Assembly: GCA_003864495.1 (NCBI GenBank)
Contig: ML133473.1
Span: 124,001 to 188,000 of the forward strand
DNA from: Nemopilema nomurai
Taxonomy: Eukaryota > Cnidaria > Scyphozoa > Rhizostomeae > Rhizostomatidae
Direction: 5' to 3'
DNA length: 64,000 bases
Position numbers and translations under genes: made by a program
Notes under the pieces: generated by a model
Database searches by the model: none
What the model saw: only the letters and a program-made list of their open reading frames with translations
What the model was told of the DNA's origin: nothing
Part shown: in pieces, positions 1 to 11,956 of the stretch
How positions within the stretch are numbered: position 1 is the stretch's first letter
Layout of the letters: every line of letters begins with the position of its first letter

Positions 1-1
1 T

Positions 2-3000
2 CAGGTTGGCCTCCAGATGCTCCCGATCGATGGCAATCCTCACAAGTCGATGGCCCTCATTGCTCACCCGGGAAAAGTATGTTTTCACATTTGTTTTCGC
101 ATTTGTTTTCGCATTTGCTTCCTCTGTCAGTATGGAACTGAAAAGCGTGCATTATCGATGTTTTCATTGCGAAGTATAACTTTGTTGTAATTATCTATCA
201 TTTTTCTTAGTTATTATGATCTGTTTTTGGCTTAATGGAAACCAATGAAAATCCAGTAGCTTTCACTAGTTAAGTGACTGGACGGAGGTTTTGTTGACCT
301 GATGTTGACCTGACCCGGCTGTAATGTATCCTCAATAATTATCCAGTCTCGTTCTTGCCACCCACTTATACTTAAAAAGTATCTCTGTAACTAAAAGGTG
401 TGCAGCCGCATTTACAACAATCGCATGTGTTTCTCCATTATCGCGCGTGTTTTACGATCACGTGTTCATCTGCCCATAAACACGTGTGCAAATGTCTGCA
501 ATCACGTGTACCTTTGCTTTGTGAACAGGTTCACGACCTCGCGTGCTCCTACAACGGCAAGTACGTCTTCACTGCTGGTGGTCCTGACTGCTCAGTGCTC
601 ATGTGGGATGTCAACACAACGTAGGCCCACTCTGCTTCCTTTCAATTATCATATTGCTTCGCTGCATTCTACCAGTAAAATACTAACGTTATTAGCTGGG
701 ATCTGAAATGCCCAAAATGACTGATGGAGAACCAGCGCCGAGAACATAGCCTTGCTATTAATAAGCTCCAAAGTCAAAATCTCAATTGAAATCTTTCCCT
801 TTCAAATAAAACCAATTTAAAACACGCTTTCAATAGCTTGTTACAGACTAATAAAATTTTGCAGCCTCTTGCGATATTGGCACCACTTTGATAATGAATA
901 TTCAAGATACAATGAAATTTTCTTTTTTAAAGAAAATCGACGGGGGAGGGGATGACTTGTAAATGTTCCATGGTATAGAAGCAACAACTGAGAATGGTTC
1001 AAAAGTCAAATGATCATCTAATACGTTCTTGTTTTATCAACAGGGCCTTGGAGATCCTTGCAAATCTTGGGGGTGACGACTTGGTGCCATTCTACGGCCT
1101 ACTTGAAGGAGGAAAAGAAGGGGAGCTTTTTGCTGAGCTGGAGGACTACTTCTATTATTCACAGATGCGAAGGTGCGACCTTAAAGCTTTTTTTTATTTT
1201 AATGATATCAAATTTTCTGCAAAATTATTCGTTCCTTGAAGGATATTTGAGATGAATTCACTGGTTTATTAACAGACTTTTCGTTGTACATCACTGACAA
1301 TTTTTTTATATCGGTTGTGTTTCTTGCATCGAAAGGCTAGAAAACAAGCTGATTGAAACTGACGTTTAAAAGATACCAAAATTCTCGAAGAATTGTTTTT
1401 GATCTACATTTACGCTACTTGTGGTATTAAACTTTATAGGTTTTATTTTTCACATCACCTATTAACATTTACATTTTAATTCTGTCTTATTCTTATTTAC
1501 ATTTAATTGATAATTTAGTCAAGGTGTAAACTCCACTGAGGAACGCGAAGTGTCAACGACAATTCCAATTTCGGAGATCCCCTTCATCATGCGTGCTTTG
1601 GGGTATTACCCCACAGAACAGGAGGTATGCACCAAGTTGTTGGCAAGCGATTGTTTATTTCAGCTACCTTTTCTATACGTTATCACATTTCGCAAGCGAC
1701 TCCTTTTACTTGGATTTGGAAGGGGAACTTTTAAATCTCATAGGGGCACTTTTAAATCTCATAGGGGCACTTTTAGATCTCACAGGGGCACTATTGGGTT
1801 TGGAATGGGAACTTTTGTATGGTTTCTCAAAAACTTTGGGCTGATACATGGCCCTTCAGCCCCCTTCAGCCCCCCGGTTTTAACTCCACTGGTTTTGTTA
1901 TATAACAGCAAAGAAAATTACATTTGCTTTTAGATTGATGACATGCTAAATGAAGTGAAATTCAGCAAATACGTGGAGACTGGCACATATGTGACTGAAA
2001 TCGCCCTCGGGGATTTCATAAAACGTAAGTCATATTATCCAATCGACACTCTCGGCCTAAAGTCCAGAGATGCAAGATCTTTTGGGGCCCTCTAGAGGCA
2101 TCCCTTCCCCCAAGAGTATTGCGGCGTACGTTCACTTAAAGCTACCCAATTAAGAGCTTCGTGCTGCTTCCGTCAAGGGACTTTAAATCGCAACAGTCGA
2201 AATTCGAAAGCTGGGTTTTGCCTTAGGGTTCTTTAGTTGCTTAGGGGCTTTAAAGCTTTTAGAGCGTATAGAGTTATTCGTTAAGTATACGCTGATATGA
2301 AATTCTAGAAGCAAAATGCTCACAGACTGCTAAAAGCTGATAAAAGTATATCGTCTACAACTTTTATTTATCTCATGTGTCATTTCATATCAATTTACAT
2401 CTCCATTTTCATGGCTCAATGCATTTCGTGTTTCTACAAGCAAGTTTCTTTTACTGTTTCCCTTTAACCCGTGTCTTACATTTTCTCTCGTACCAAGCCT
2501 TGATAGTCAATGAAAAAGTAGACGGAAATTCCAAAAAGTAGAAATCGTTTTTTATGCGAAATTTCCACGTTTCGGTGTAATGATCCGAATGCCGTGCACA
2601 TGGCATGCACCTAGATAGCGTTACGTGTCAAAGAGCGTGGCCTGTGTGACTGGCCATAGGACCTCAATTTGGCCTCCATGAAGAGATAATAGAATGGAAA
2701 TACTCACCAGCGCAAGTAGGACTTTATCTATTCTGCTTTAGAAAAACGAGCGGTTAAGCGCCTCGCCACTGCCAACGCATCGCCAAATAACACGCGATGT
2801 TCCTGGTTGCTCTTTTTAATAAAAGTGCGGCATTTCTATCTAGCTACGTATCCTCCCCTGAGAAAATCCCAGCCGACTGCGCTTTTCAATGATATGTTTC
2901 TTTTGCTGGCCTGTAAGCACATGTAAGTCCCAAATGCCTGGTTATTATTCCTTGGAGATGTTAGACTTTTGGTGTTGTACACTAATTCCTTGCGCGTTGG

Positions 3001-3741
3001 TGAATGGGTCAAATTCAATGCCCGTGAAGAAGAACTCCTTCGCACATTAGCTTTTGTTAACTGCATCATGCTTCCATTGCAGTTTACATAAACCACCGAC
3101 CTGTGTTTGGACTCAGCCCTGATCAGCTGGAAGCTGCCTTCAGTGTTCTTGCAGAAGAAGGGGATGGCCAAGCTGATGCGGTCGTAGAAAGGGGACATCT
3201 ACTGTACCTGCTGCAGAACAGAGGTAATATCAGGAATGTATTCTTGGATTTTGCGCCCAAGAATGTTTGGATGTACGAGAGTATTAGGTGTACGGAGAGG
3301 GGTATTATTTTCGATGATCTTTGAAACTGCTGCAAGCTAAGAGTAAAAATTGCTAAAGAACTGTTTCATATTATGGAGTAGGGATTGGCGAATTGATCAG
3401 TTCTTCTAACCTGGCAGCCTTTATAGGAACGACTAATAGTGAGTGTTGTAGGGGATAGGTTTTTGCCTGAGCTGGCCTGTGGACCACAATGTCAGCACCT
3501 GGATACTCGAGAGTTATGAAAGTAGCTTTTACCGCTGTGTTATTTTACCCAGGAGAGCACCTGACGGAAGCTGAGCTGGCCGAATACATGTCGACACTTG
3601 CTCGGCTTGACCGGGCCTAGCGGATCCGTGGAGTCGCAGAGGTTTGATGCCAAGGACGCGCCTTCGCTGCTTCATGAACATTTGCCGGAAGAGGTGACTG
3701 CGGAGGCATTCGCATCCAAACTGCTAGGCCTAACACAGTGA
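2..3741 (+). CDS. CFAP251: CFAP251/WDR66, C-terminal part (5' partial, frameshifted)
   Basis: Cilia- and flagella-associated protein 251, a WD-repeat protein of the calmodulin- and spoke-associated complex at the base of radial spokes. The gene enters from the left edge. Exons: 2-76, 529-620, 1044-1172, 1519-1624, 1934-2024, 3083-3223, 3553 to stop; all donors and acceptors are GT-AG and phases agree. Exon 2 encodes the last WD blade ([19 protein letters not shown]). Later exons encode the family's C-terminal region ([46 protein letters not shown]). In the last exon the literal frame stops at 3618-3620, but the +1 frame continues with family-like residues ([13 protein letters not shown], then [16 protein letters not shown]) to a TGA at 3739-3741. 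Reading G3600 as an extra base restores [10 protein letters not shown], as expected for this family. Identification is confident; whether the frameshift is real is open. Confidence 0.93.
1727..1789 (+). repeat. 21-bp tandem repeat, three copies, CFAP251 intron
   Basis: Three consecutive 21-base units beginning ACTTTTAAATCTCATAGGGG. The third unit differs at two positions. It lies in the intron after the exon ending at 1624 and opens a spurious reading frame. Confidence 0.9.
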
Positions 3742-5535
3742 CTGTCCCAATGCAGCCTCTCTTCGGGCCTAAGGGCGTTTCAGCTTGTAAATATGGAAGG
3801 GTTATGTACACTTTGTAAATAGGTTCTTTCAAGTAATGTTTAATCTCTTCCTCTGTTACCAAAGCAAAGTTTTCTTTCCTCGTCCAAAAATATATTTTAT
3901 ACATTCTTTTTCTTTTCAGTTGACTGCTTGCAACGAATTGCTGTTTTTTCTTCAAATTTGTTGTTTGAACCGAACCAAGTTATAAGTACCTAATCTTTCT
4001 AGTGTTACCATTGATAACTGCTTCGAAAGGAGGCGGCTGAAAGCTACTAAAAGCTTCTTCTGTAAGTAATCGCCAGAATGCACATAATGTTTGTCCCGAT
4101 TCTCCACTGCAAAAATACCAAAGGAACAATCATTTTCCGCTGTGGTCAGATAGAACGTGTCCTGTCGTGTTGGCCTAGCCTCTTCCTCTCTTGAATTCTT
4201 TGTCAACGAAAAGGTCAAGGGAATAATATCACCCTGAAAGCCAATACGATGTGATAATGAATGAGGAGATTGACGCCCATGAAGTGAAAAGAGAAACTCT
4301 AGTTACGCGGTTTACCGTCAGGATCAAGGCAGCACTTGAAAATTAAGCCCTGTCGTCTCTGTAGTATCTATTGCAAGGCTTGCTGGAGCGTGCTTTCAGT
4401 ACTACTCTATATCGATTTCAAATTGTTGATACTTAATGAATTCTTGCAGTGGCGGCGAGCCATACTAAAAATATGCCAAATAAAACAATCTGTCGCGATC
4501 TCATATGTCCCATTTGGCACTGATGAAGGGAAATCAGCTTTCCCAATGGTTTCAACCATGGGCAAGCACCTCAGGTTCATTGATTGATCGATCGATTGTT
4601 TTATTGATTGATTGATAGCATTAGATTATTTGCCTTTGTTTATTTGCGATTGATTGAAAAAACTAGTTAGTTTAGGCAACCTTCAGCTAGCCCACTCTTC
4701 ATCTATGTATTGCTTACATCAAAACAAGGAAAACCAATTCTTTTGAAAATAAATACACCAAAGCAAGACCGGGTTATCAAGCAGCTAGGCAGATGAGTGC
4801 CACATCTGGAAAGCCTCCCAGAAAGTGGCATCTTGCCATAATCATCATCATGTTGAGTGGCCTTATATAGACATGGTGTTGAAAAGTCCCTTTCGAGCGT
4901 TCGACTGTCTGGAACTGTATCAATGACACCTTCTCCTGGTGCGTTTTCGATTCGTGTTTGACTAAGGATCAAGACGAATTGATTTGTAAATTCGAATGAA
5001 GAAAAAAGATGGGTTCAGGGAAGCAAAGTTGAACCTAGCCATGATTCACGAGAGATTGAATTTGCAGCCAGGAAAAGACATTTCCGGTGAATGTTTGAAG
5101 TGGTAACGAAAAGGTGATCCGGTTGCAAGAATATGGGGATCAGTGGTAAAACTGTTAATAAAACCTACCAAGTATCTGGGTAATCCGGAATATATTAAAG
5201 AGCTTTGATAAGAGAAAAGAAACTCCAAAGTCCTCTTGAAACATTTTAACAGGTGGGCGGTTGGCTTTACGCCACTGAGGCTTCACTGAAAATGCAAACG
5301 AATTCTAGGCACTTTGATTCCAGAAAACTAAAACAATAATTTTTCAAATGGCTTTACGGTTTTGACACGATCATTCCGCTGGGCACGTAAACAGGCCAAG
5401 CTTTTTCCATTAAAGGAGATGGGAGATCATTTAGTTTGAAATTGATTGGCGGCAGTGCACTCAAGAAGGCGTCTCAAGTCATCAGCGAGAAATGAAGAAA
5501 AATGCCTCAAAGAATAAAAATATGAATCAATAGAA
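3742..5535. other. Intergenic region, no gene recognised
   Basis: Between the CFAP251 stop and the poly(A) signal of the convergent NIPSNAP gene. I find no exon-like segment with family resemblance. A short GATT-type simple repeat lies at about 4579-4617. Small open frames here lack recognisable motifs. Confidence 0.6.
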
Positions 5536-5541
5536 TTTATT
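5536..5541 (-). promoter_or_regulatory. Poly(A) signal for NIPSNAP
   Basis: TTTATT on the plus strand, read AATAAA on the minus strand, about 370 bases after the NIPSNAP stop codon. It is the first canonical hexamer I noticed downstream. Confidence 0.5.
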
Positions 5542-5907
5542 GTTTAGATACCAATAACGCTAGTCATCATTCCGCAAGATAAATATAAACAAATTGCAAG
5601 GGGCAAACAAAGCTAAATAACGCAATCGTCTGGTTTTCTTTGCATTTTCATGTATGATTTGCTGGCATGGATAGCCAATCGAAATTCTGCATGCTTTAAC
5701 ATTCTCACCATAAAAGGACATCGTGACGATGAAAAGAAAAGGCAAGCGCTTGCAATCCTCTCTTCTGGTCATACTGGTTTGGTTATCAACTCTTCTTCCT
5801 CTGAATATCGCTACTACAATTTTCACTCGAACTGCACTATATATACATTGAAATAGTAGAAAATTATAAAATCTCCAAAGCGTAGCCTCTGAATCTTCCA
5901 TCACTGT

Positions 5908-8900
5908 CTATTGCATGGGCGAAAACGAGGTTGGCACCATAATCCTTGATCCCATGTGATTCACAAGTGGAACTGTCAAAAAGCAATGAATATTACTTTT
6001 GAAGATTACCTTTGTAGATTACCTTTGAAGATTACCGTTGCGTCTATCGGAATTGCGTTGCGTCAATGTGGTGCACGCAAAGTGGTACATATTTGTGATA
6101 TTGAGAACGTGGCGGCATACGTTGCGTTATACTGGCGTCATAAAATGCGTTGCGTTCGCATTCCTGCGCACGTCACGTTCGAATTCGTGTCAAATTCACG
6201 TCATGTTAACGAAAAGCCGCTACGTTCTAAAGACTACAAACCGGCCTAATATACAAATGGATAGGGTAATGCGAAAATGATTAAGAAGCAAAAATGGGTA
6301 AGTAGCTGAAATTCATTGTAAAGGAAACATGGCTGCCTTGAACAGAAGATCTTTGAAAAGCTGTAAGTACGAACGCGTAGTGATTGCAGGAAGAGGGCAG
6401 CAACCCGTTAATGGGACATATTCATCGTTGGTTAGCGTGGCACTCATTTAGCAAAAGAGAGCCATCTCGTTCAACGCACCGCAAACGGGAGTGTAACGGG
6501 ACCATGTGAAAAGCAGAAAAATAAACGAGTTCGTTGGTCTGAAGTCGAATCACCAGCGTTGAAATGGCAACAAAGCAGCTCATGAAGTAGCACGTGACAA
6601 GAAAGAATCTGCTTGAAGACATACCTGTGTTTGCAACGCAATCTCCCCAGGCGGGTTCCTGCCACATGATTTCTCTTGCGGTCTTGCGGTGACTCAGGTC
6701 TTTGTATGCTGTAATGCGACAATTTGTATCGTGAAGGGTTTTAATTCATAACTCATTTGCGCAGCTCAGACAAGACAATTGTCATCGCTGAAACTTACGT
6801 AAATTTCAATTTGTGCTTGTCACATCTAATAAGAGAGGAATTCGTGCACCCAGATTCGGGCGTCCATCAATTATCATTCTTTAGAATTGTTGCAAGAGTG
6901 GACTTTAATTTGGACCGTTGACACCTTAAAAGGTATCGAGGAAAACTGACTGTGCAAACTACGTTAAATCATGTGAATATCAAGTGATCGGAGAACAGTA
7001 AACGCTTTGGCTTCAAATGAAAAGTTTAGAGTTAAATTACGCTGATTTGTGCCAGTGACAGTGACAAAGTGTGCCAGTGACGCAATAACAGTGTAAGATT
7101 GTGCCAGGGTTACTGTACCACAGCCAGTTTGTGACATATCAAAGTGAGCTTAGGAATTGAATGATGTTAGGCCGTGGTCTTTCCAACCATACAGATTTGA
7201 CTTACACATTTAAAAATGTGACGTCATCAACTTGATGCTCTAACGCAGGGGTCTCAGACTCAACTGCGGCCCGCGTGAGGATAAATTGCGGCCCTCGTCT
7301 TGATATTAAAGAAATGTTAATGACAAGAAAAAGCGGAAATAGTTTTTGCATACTTAAAGTATGGAGTACGAACAGTACTAGGAAGATGAGAGAGCCAGCC
7401 GGGTTGCCACTCTTAAAACACGTCTAGTGCCGCAAAGGACTTGTTCACATTCACGTTTTATCAGCGCTTTCCTTGTGGAAATCCTGATGCGGCCAAGGGA
7501 AATTGAGTTTGAGACCCCTGCTTTAACGGGAATAGACATTTTGTGATTCGAAGCGCCTGATTCAACTCACCCCATATGTGATGCACTTGATACAGGTCTC
7601 CAATCTGAGAGAAAAATCCTCCAACTGCATCATTTTGTCGTATCTTGATGGCCAGACCCCTAAAACAACAATTTAAATGCGATTAACAATAGCAAGCGTT
7701 GCATGAATGTTGTGAAATATGTGAGCTCGTTTTGATCAAAGTTCTGTTGCAATTCGAAATGCAATTTCGGTATACAATTTCAAAGTACTGATAGGCTTAA
7801 ATGATGATTGTCTGTTTTTTTAATTCCATGTTCTAAATAGCTTTTGGCTTCGGTATTTGGTTTTGCCCACTTTTAAAAGGGCATCACCCCCTGGGTATAA
7901 AAAATTCAGACTTTCTTTGAATCAACCCTGCAAACTTTCGCTGTGATTCTCGGAACGCTTCTTAAAAACACCCTAAATGTGATCACCTATAATGACAACA
8001 CAACAGTTCGTGGCATTCAATAATCACTGAAGTTCATCAGGCCAAAGGCTTTTCAACTAAATCAAGAATATTTTGTATAAAAAACAGCTGCAAAGTAGGT
8101 AGAATAGTGAACTTGCCAGTTGTTTCCCCATTCGATCAACGTACCAGGCTATAAAGAAGACAAATTTTTTACTATGAAACTGGATTGGAAGCTACTGTAA
8201 GACAACTAACGTTATTAGCATAGAAGGACTAACTACATTGTGGGTGAAAAGCTCTGAAATCTAGAGTTGCTTCACTTTGCAGCCCAAAGGCGCATTTACA
8301 GCACTGTCAAACTACAGGAAACCCAGTTCGAATTCAGTTTACAAACATATTCTGCTGTGAAGCATCTATGACTACAGAAAACACATTCCGTCGTGACAGT
8401 TAACTCCTTTAAAAAGTCCTTTCGACTAAGGTCAGCAGAACTACAAATAATTAGGACAGATTGTTTTAACAGTGCCGTTACTTGTCACACGCATTAACTA
8501 CTCCATGTTTCCTGTCCCCAGCTTCCACGTTACATTTTCTAGAACTCGCCTTCCCCATTGCTTTTGATGGAGTTTGGCTTCAGTCAACAAGCTAGCAGGG
8601 TGCTGACTAACACAGAGTCATGGATATGAGTTGCGGTGAACACGATAAAAATAGCGTGGCGATCGATCCCCGGCAACCACGCAATCAATATCGTGTGACA
8701 TTGTGGCCTTAGCTATCCGTTCGATCCCGTTACTTAACACAATAAATCATGATTTGGTAACCTCTTCCCAAAAGCGCACAAAAACAAGCGCATCCTAAAC
8801 GCTGTTCGTTTTAGGCGCTGTCGAATCTGATTCTATGAAAAAATATTTTGTCTCGTTTAGTTTCTTACATTACCTTTTGATATCATTTGAACAAAGACAA

Positions 8901-11900
8901 AATGTAGCAATGGCATTCAAATCGGAGGTTTTGTTTACATTCCACGTCAATAACTCCGAAACTTGACCAGCTCATGACCTTTAACGTATGACCTTGCTTA
9001 TGACCTTAACAAATTAGCATTATTGGATTTGACCTAAGTCTGAAAGTCCTAGCCCTGCCTCATGCTGACAGCTTTAAAATAGAAGAGTGAAGTTTGATTA
9101 CAATATCTGGTATCATGTTAGTGAATGTAAATCCTGATCCTTTAAAAAGTTGGATATCATTTTGCAGAAAATAGAAAAACGAGAATCTGTTTCACATGGG
9201 TACTGTTCTATTTCTGAAATGACAATATCTTTCAGGTTAACAACACCACTATTAATCATTCTTGAACAAATCATTATCATTTTTGAAGACAACAAAAGTT
9301 CACCTTGAGTGAGTAACTCCTCAGTTCATAAATATGTGAAGGCTCACGAAACTGAGGCTGGCCCCAAAAGGAGAATTCGTGCAGCAGTTGATTCTCTCGT
9401 CGTCTTAGTAAAACACTTCTTTTCTTGGCAGTGGCTAAAAATTCCTACGGAATAAAATCAACATTTAAAAAAGCAAGTGGTTGAAACAAATGAGACTTTA
9501 CCTGCCTGGTTATGCTGTCACTGAAAATAGGAAGTGTCATTACGTGAACTTAAGAGAGCCAGAAATTATAAGAGGGCCAATGTTGATAGGAAACATCTTA
9601 AAAACATCTAAATGGGACAGGTGGGTCTCATTGGGCCTGTTCTTCCGTAAGGCTTGAGTATCTTCTATTGGTGGGAAAGGCAGAGAGGGTAATGGGCAAG
9701 TAAAAAGAAGGCATGCTATGGGTGACTAGTCAAGCGATATAAACTAAGGAGAAAGGACTAATCATGAAAAAAATTAAATTGTATGCAAGGATAAAGACAA
9801 AAGGATTCTATGAGATATAAATAGTAGAAGAACAAGCAATAAGACAAGCCTGAACAAAACCAATAAAACTAACAGCATTTTTAAGGTACAATTTCAATTG
9901 ACAGTTCTTCAATAGATAAATACAATTTGCTAAATAAAAACAATTTTAACCTTACAATTTAAAAACAATTTAAAACAACTTTTTAAATGATAATAAAACA
10001 GAGCATAAAAATTAAATGAAGTTCTTCATTAACCTGATCAGTAGCCAGGAAGAGTTTTGCATCACTTGCGGATTTATAACCCCCTTGGTAACTCCAGAGA
10101 TGAACTGAAAATGAAAGGCTCTGTTGTAAAACAAGCTGATTATATACAAAATAAGCAAAATTTAAAATACATGATTATGTCCAAAAGCATTGTAACACCT
10201 TATAATTTCAAATATATACTTACAATGAAACATATCTTAAAGGACATTAAGAAGGTCTAGTAGAGCCTTAAATGACATTGTTATAGAGCCTTTAATATGC
10301 ATGCCAAAAAAAAGAAAAATCAACAGCAGAGTTTTCCAAGAAATTAAACAAGGCATTAGCATCTCAAAAAAAGACAAAATGAGTAACTAGCCATGCAAAC
10401 TGATACCACAAAATATTGACAAGAGAAAATCCTATAAAAGATTAATCTGGTTCAATAAATTTTCCAAAAATGAAGATGTGAATTCAATATGTTAACTTGC
10501 AAAATGCTATTCAATTGTTTGGTGAATAGTTCAAATTCTTAATTGAAAAAAATTAAAATGTATGAAATATATTTGATAAAATCTGCTTTCCACAACTTCA
10601 ACTGTTCTTAAAAGTGTGTTTCAGATAACTGCATTACAGAATAACAACATAATAAAAAAATATCAAAGCCAATTAAAAAATCTTTATGCAACCTATTCTT
10701 CAAAGCGAGTAAAAAGTGCAAATGCCTCACCAACTTGGTCTAACTCTCCATATTGTGTGGTCCAGCTGCCAACTAGCTTTCCTGGGAAATTTTCATTTTC
10801 ATCAAGCTTAGGAAGAACATCTGACCTAAAAACATACACCAATGGTCCATAAAAAATTTGCATTGCTAGCATTATGAATTCTCTAAAAATATCAAACTAA
10901 AAAAATGCCATCTTATTTAGCTAGGGAAAAACAATTGAAAACCCATCCACTTATCTCAAATGTTGAAAGTCAATTTCTTAAAAACGTTTACCTTATGTTT
11001 AACTGAAGTAATCATTTAAGCTAAGATGTGGTTTGCTGATCTTTCTAAGTACTTAAAAGATAGAATTAATTCATATCTACAAAAGGTCTTTCAAAATAAA
11101 GCTACTCACACTAACTCCAAATATTCCTGCATACACTCTGATTTTACATAATGAACTGCAAAACAAATTGTTGAAATTCAGTCTTTACAATGTCCTCTAA
11201 ACATGGCATTGTTTCTTTGATCATTCAACAGCATTCTATATTGTACATTCTGTATTCCATTTTTAAAAAAATTTATGGTCTTTTAATACGCAGTCCTAAA
11301 GACACTAGATGGTGACCAAAATTTCCTATATCTTTAATAGAATAAGTGAATCAACTTTAAATGAGAGATAAAAGTTTGCTTCTAGTAATGTGGAGCACAA
11401 TGAGGCGTTTCTATAAATCTGATATTGCACTGCATTTTGTTCATCGTTTAACTCTGCTGTTTATGAATTGGCTTCTGAAATAGCTGAATAGCCTTTTAAG
11501 CAATTCAAATACTTTTGCTGAAATGACAAGCAGTGAAATCAACATAAAATCGAGGGGATATAAATATACTGCATTTTGGACATGTTTCCTTCATATGTCC
11601 CCAATAGATAACAAAATATTAACACTTGAAGAATATATAGAAACCTGACATTAACACTCACATTGTAATTCATACAAAGCCACGCTTTCTGTTAACACCT
11701 TCGAGTGTGCAGCAGTGTGGGGAGAAACTGATTGGCCTAACAATTTGCTGAGAAACGTGCCCCTTGTTCTTTCCTCAGATGCAAACGAACGCATTAATTT
11801 GAGTGATTTGCCATTAACTGCTCCTAGTATGCCCGAAGCCTTGAGCAATTCACTGTTTCCTGGCAAAGATCCTCTAGCTCTGGGGCCAAGTAGCTTCGCA

Positions 11901-11956
11901 AAACTCCTCAGCGACGCCATTATTAAAAATGTCGAACCAGCAGCAGCCAGCAGCAT
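5908..11956 (-). CDS. NIPSNAP1: NIPSNAP1/2-type mitochondrial protein, nine exons
   Basis: NIPSNAP family protein, a mitochondrial protein with two ferredoxin-like (dimeric alpha-beta barrel) domains; vertebrate NIPSNAP1/2 act in mitophagy signalling. Exons in transcript order: 11956-11662, 11155-11110, 10825-10731, 10104-10034, 9444-9304, 8148-8117, 7659-7571, 6708-6625, 5972-5908. Total 918 bases, 305 residues, all phases consistent. The N-terminus (from [10 protein letters not shown]) is hydrophobic and basic with no acidic residue, like a mitochondrial presequence; an in-frame ATG at 11920 is an alternative start. Recognisable pieces are [79 protein letters not shown] and the C-terminal [18 protein letters not shown] and the FSFW block favour the NIPSNAP1/2 over the NIPSNAP3 branch. 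Exon 6 is only 32 bases and its intron has a GC donor. Confidence 0.95.
6001..6040. repeat. 13-14 bp imperfect tandem repeat
   Basis: Three imperfect copies of GAAGATTACCTTTG in the last intron of NIPSNAP. The following 200 bases are unusually rich in CG and CGTT words compared with the surroundings. Confidence 0.7.
7246..7520. mobile_element. Non-autonomous hAT element (MITE), 275 bp
   Basis: The ends are inverted copies: CAGGGGTCTCAGACTCAA on the left and, reverse-complemented, CAGGGGTCTCAAACTCAA on the right (one mismatch in 18). The flanks are CTCTAACG (7238-7245) and CTTTAACG (7521-7528), an 8-bp target duplication with one difference. CAGGG ends and 8-bp duplications are hallmarks of the hAT superfamily. 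The inside has no transposase; it contains GCGGCCCGCG-like words common in hAT ends. It lies in the NIPSNAP intron between exons 7 and 8, 50 bases beyond the exon 7 donor. Confidence 0.88.

Noticed and set aside
5560..5904. Minus-strand open frame of 114 codons
   Set aside because: It lies in the 3' flank of NIPSNAP and ends beside its last exon. No domain or conserved motif is visible and the composition looks random.
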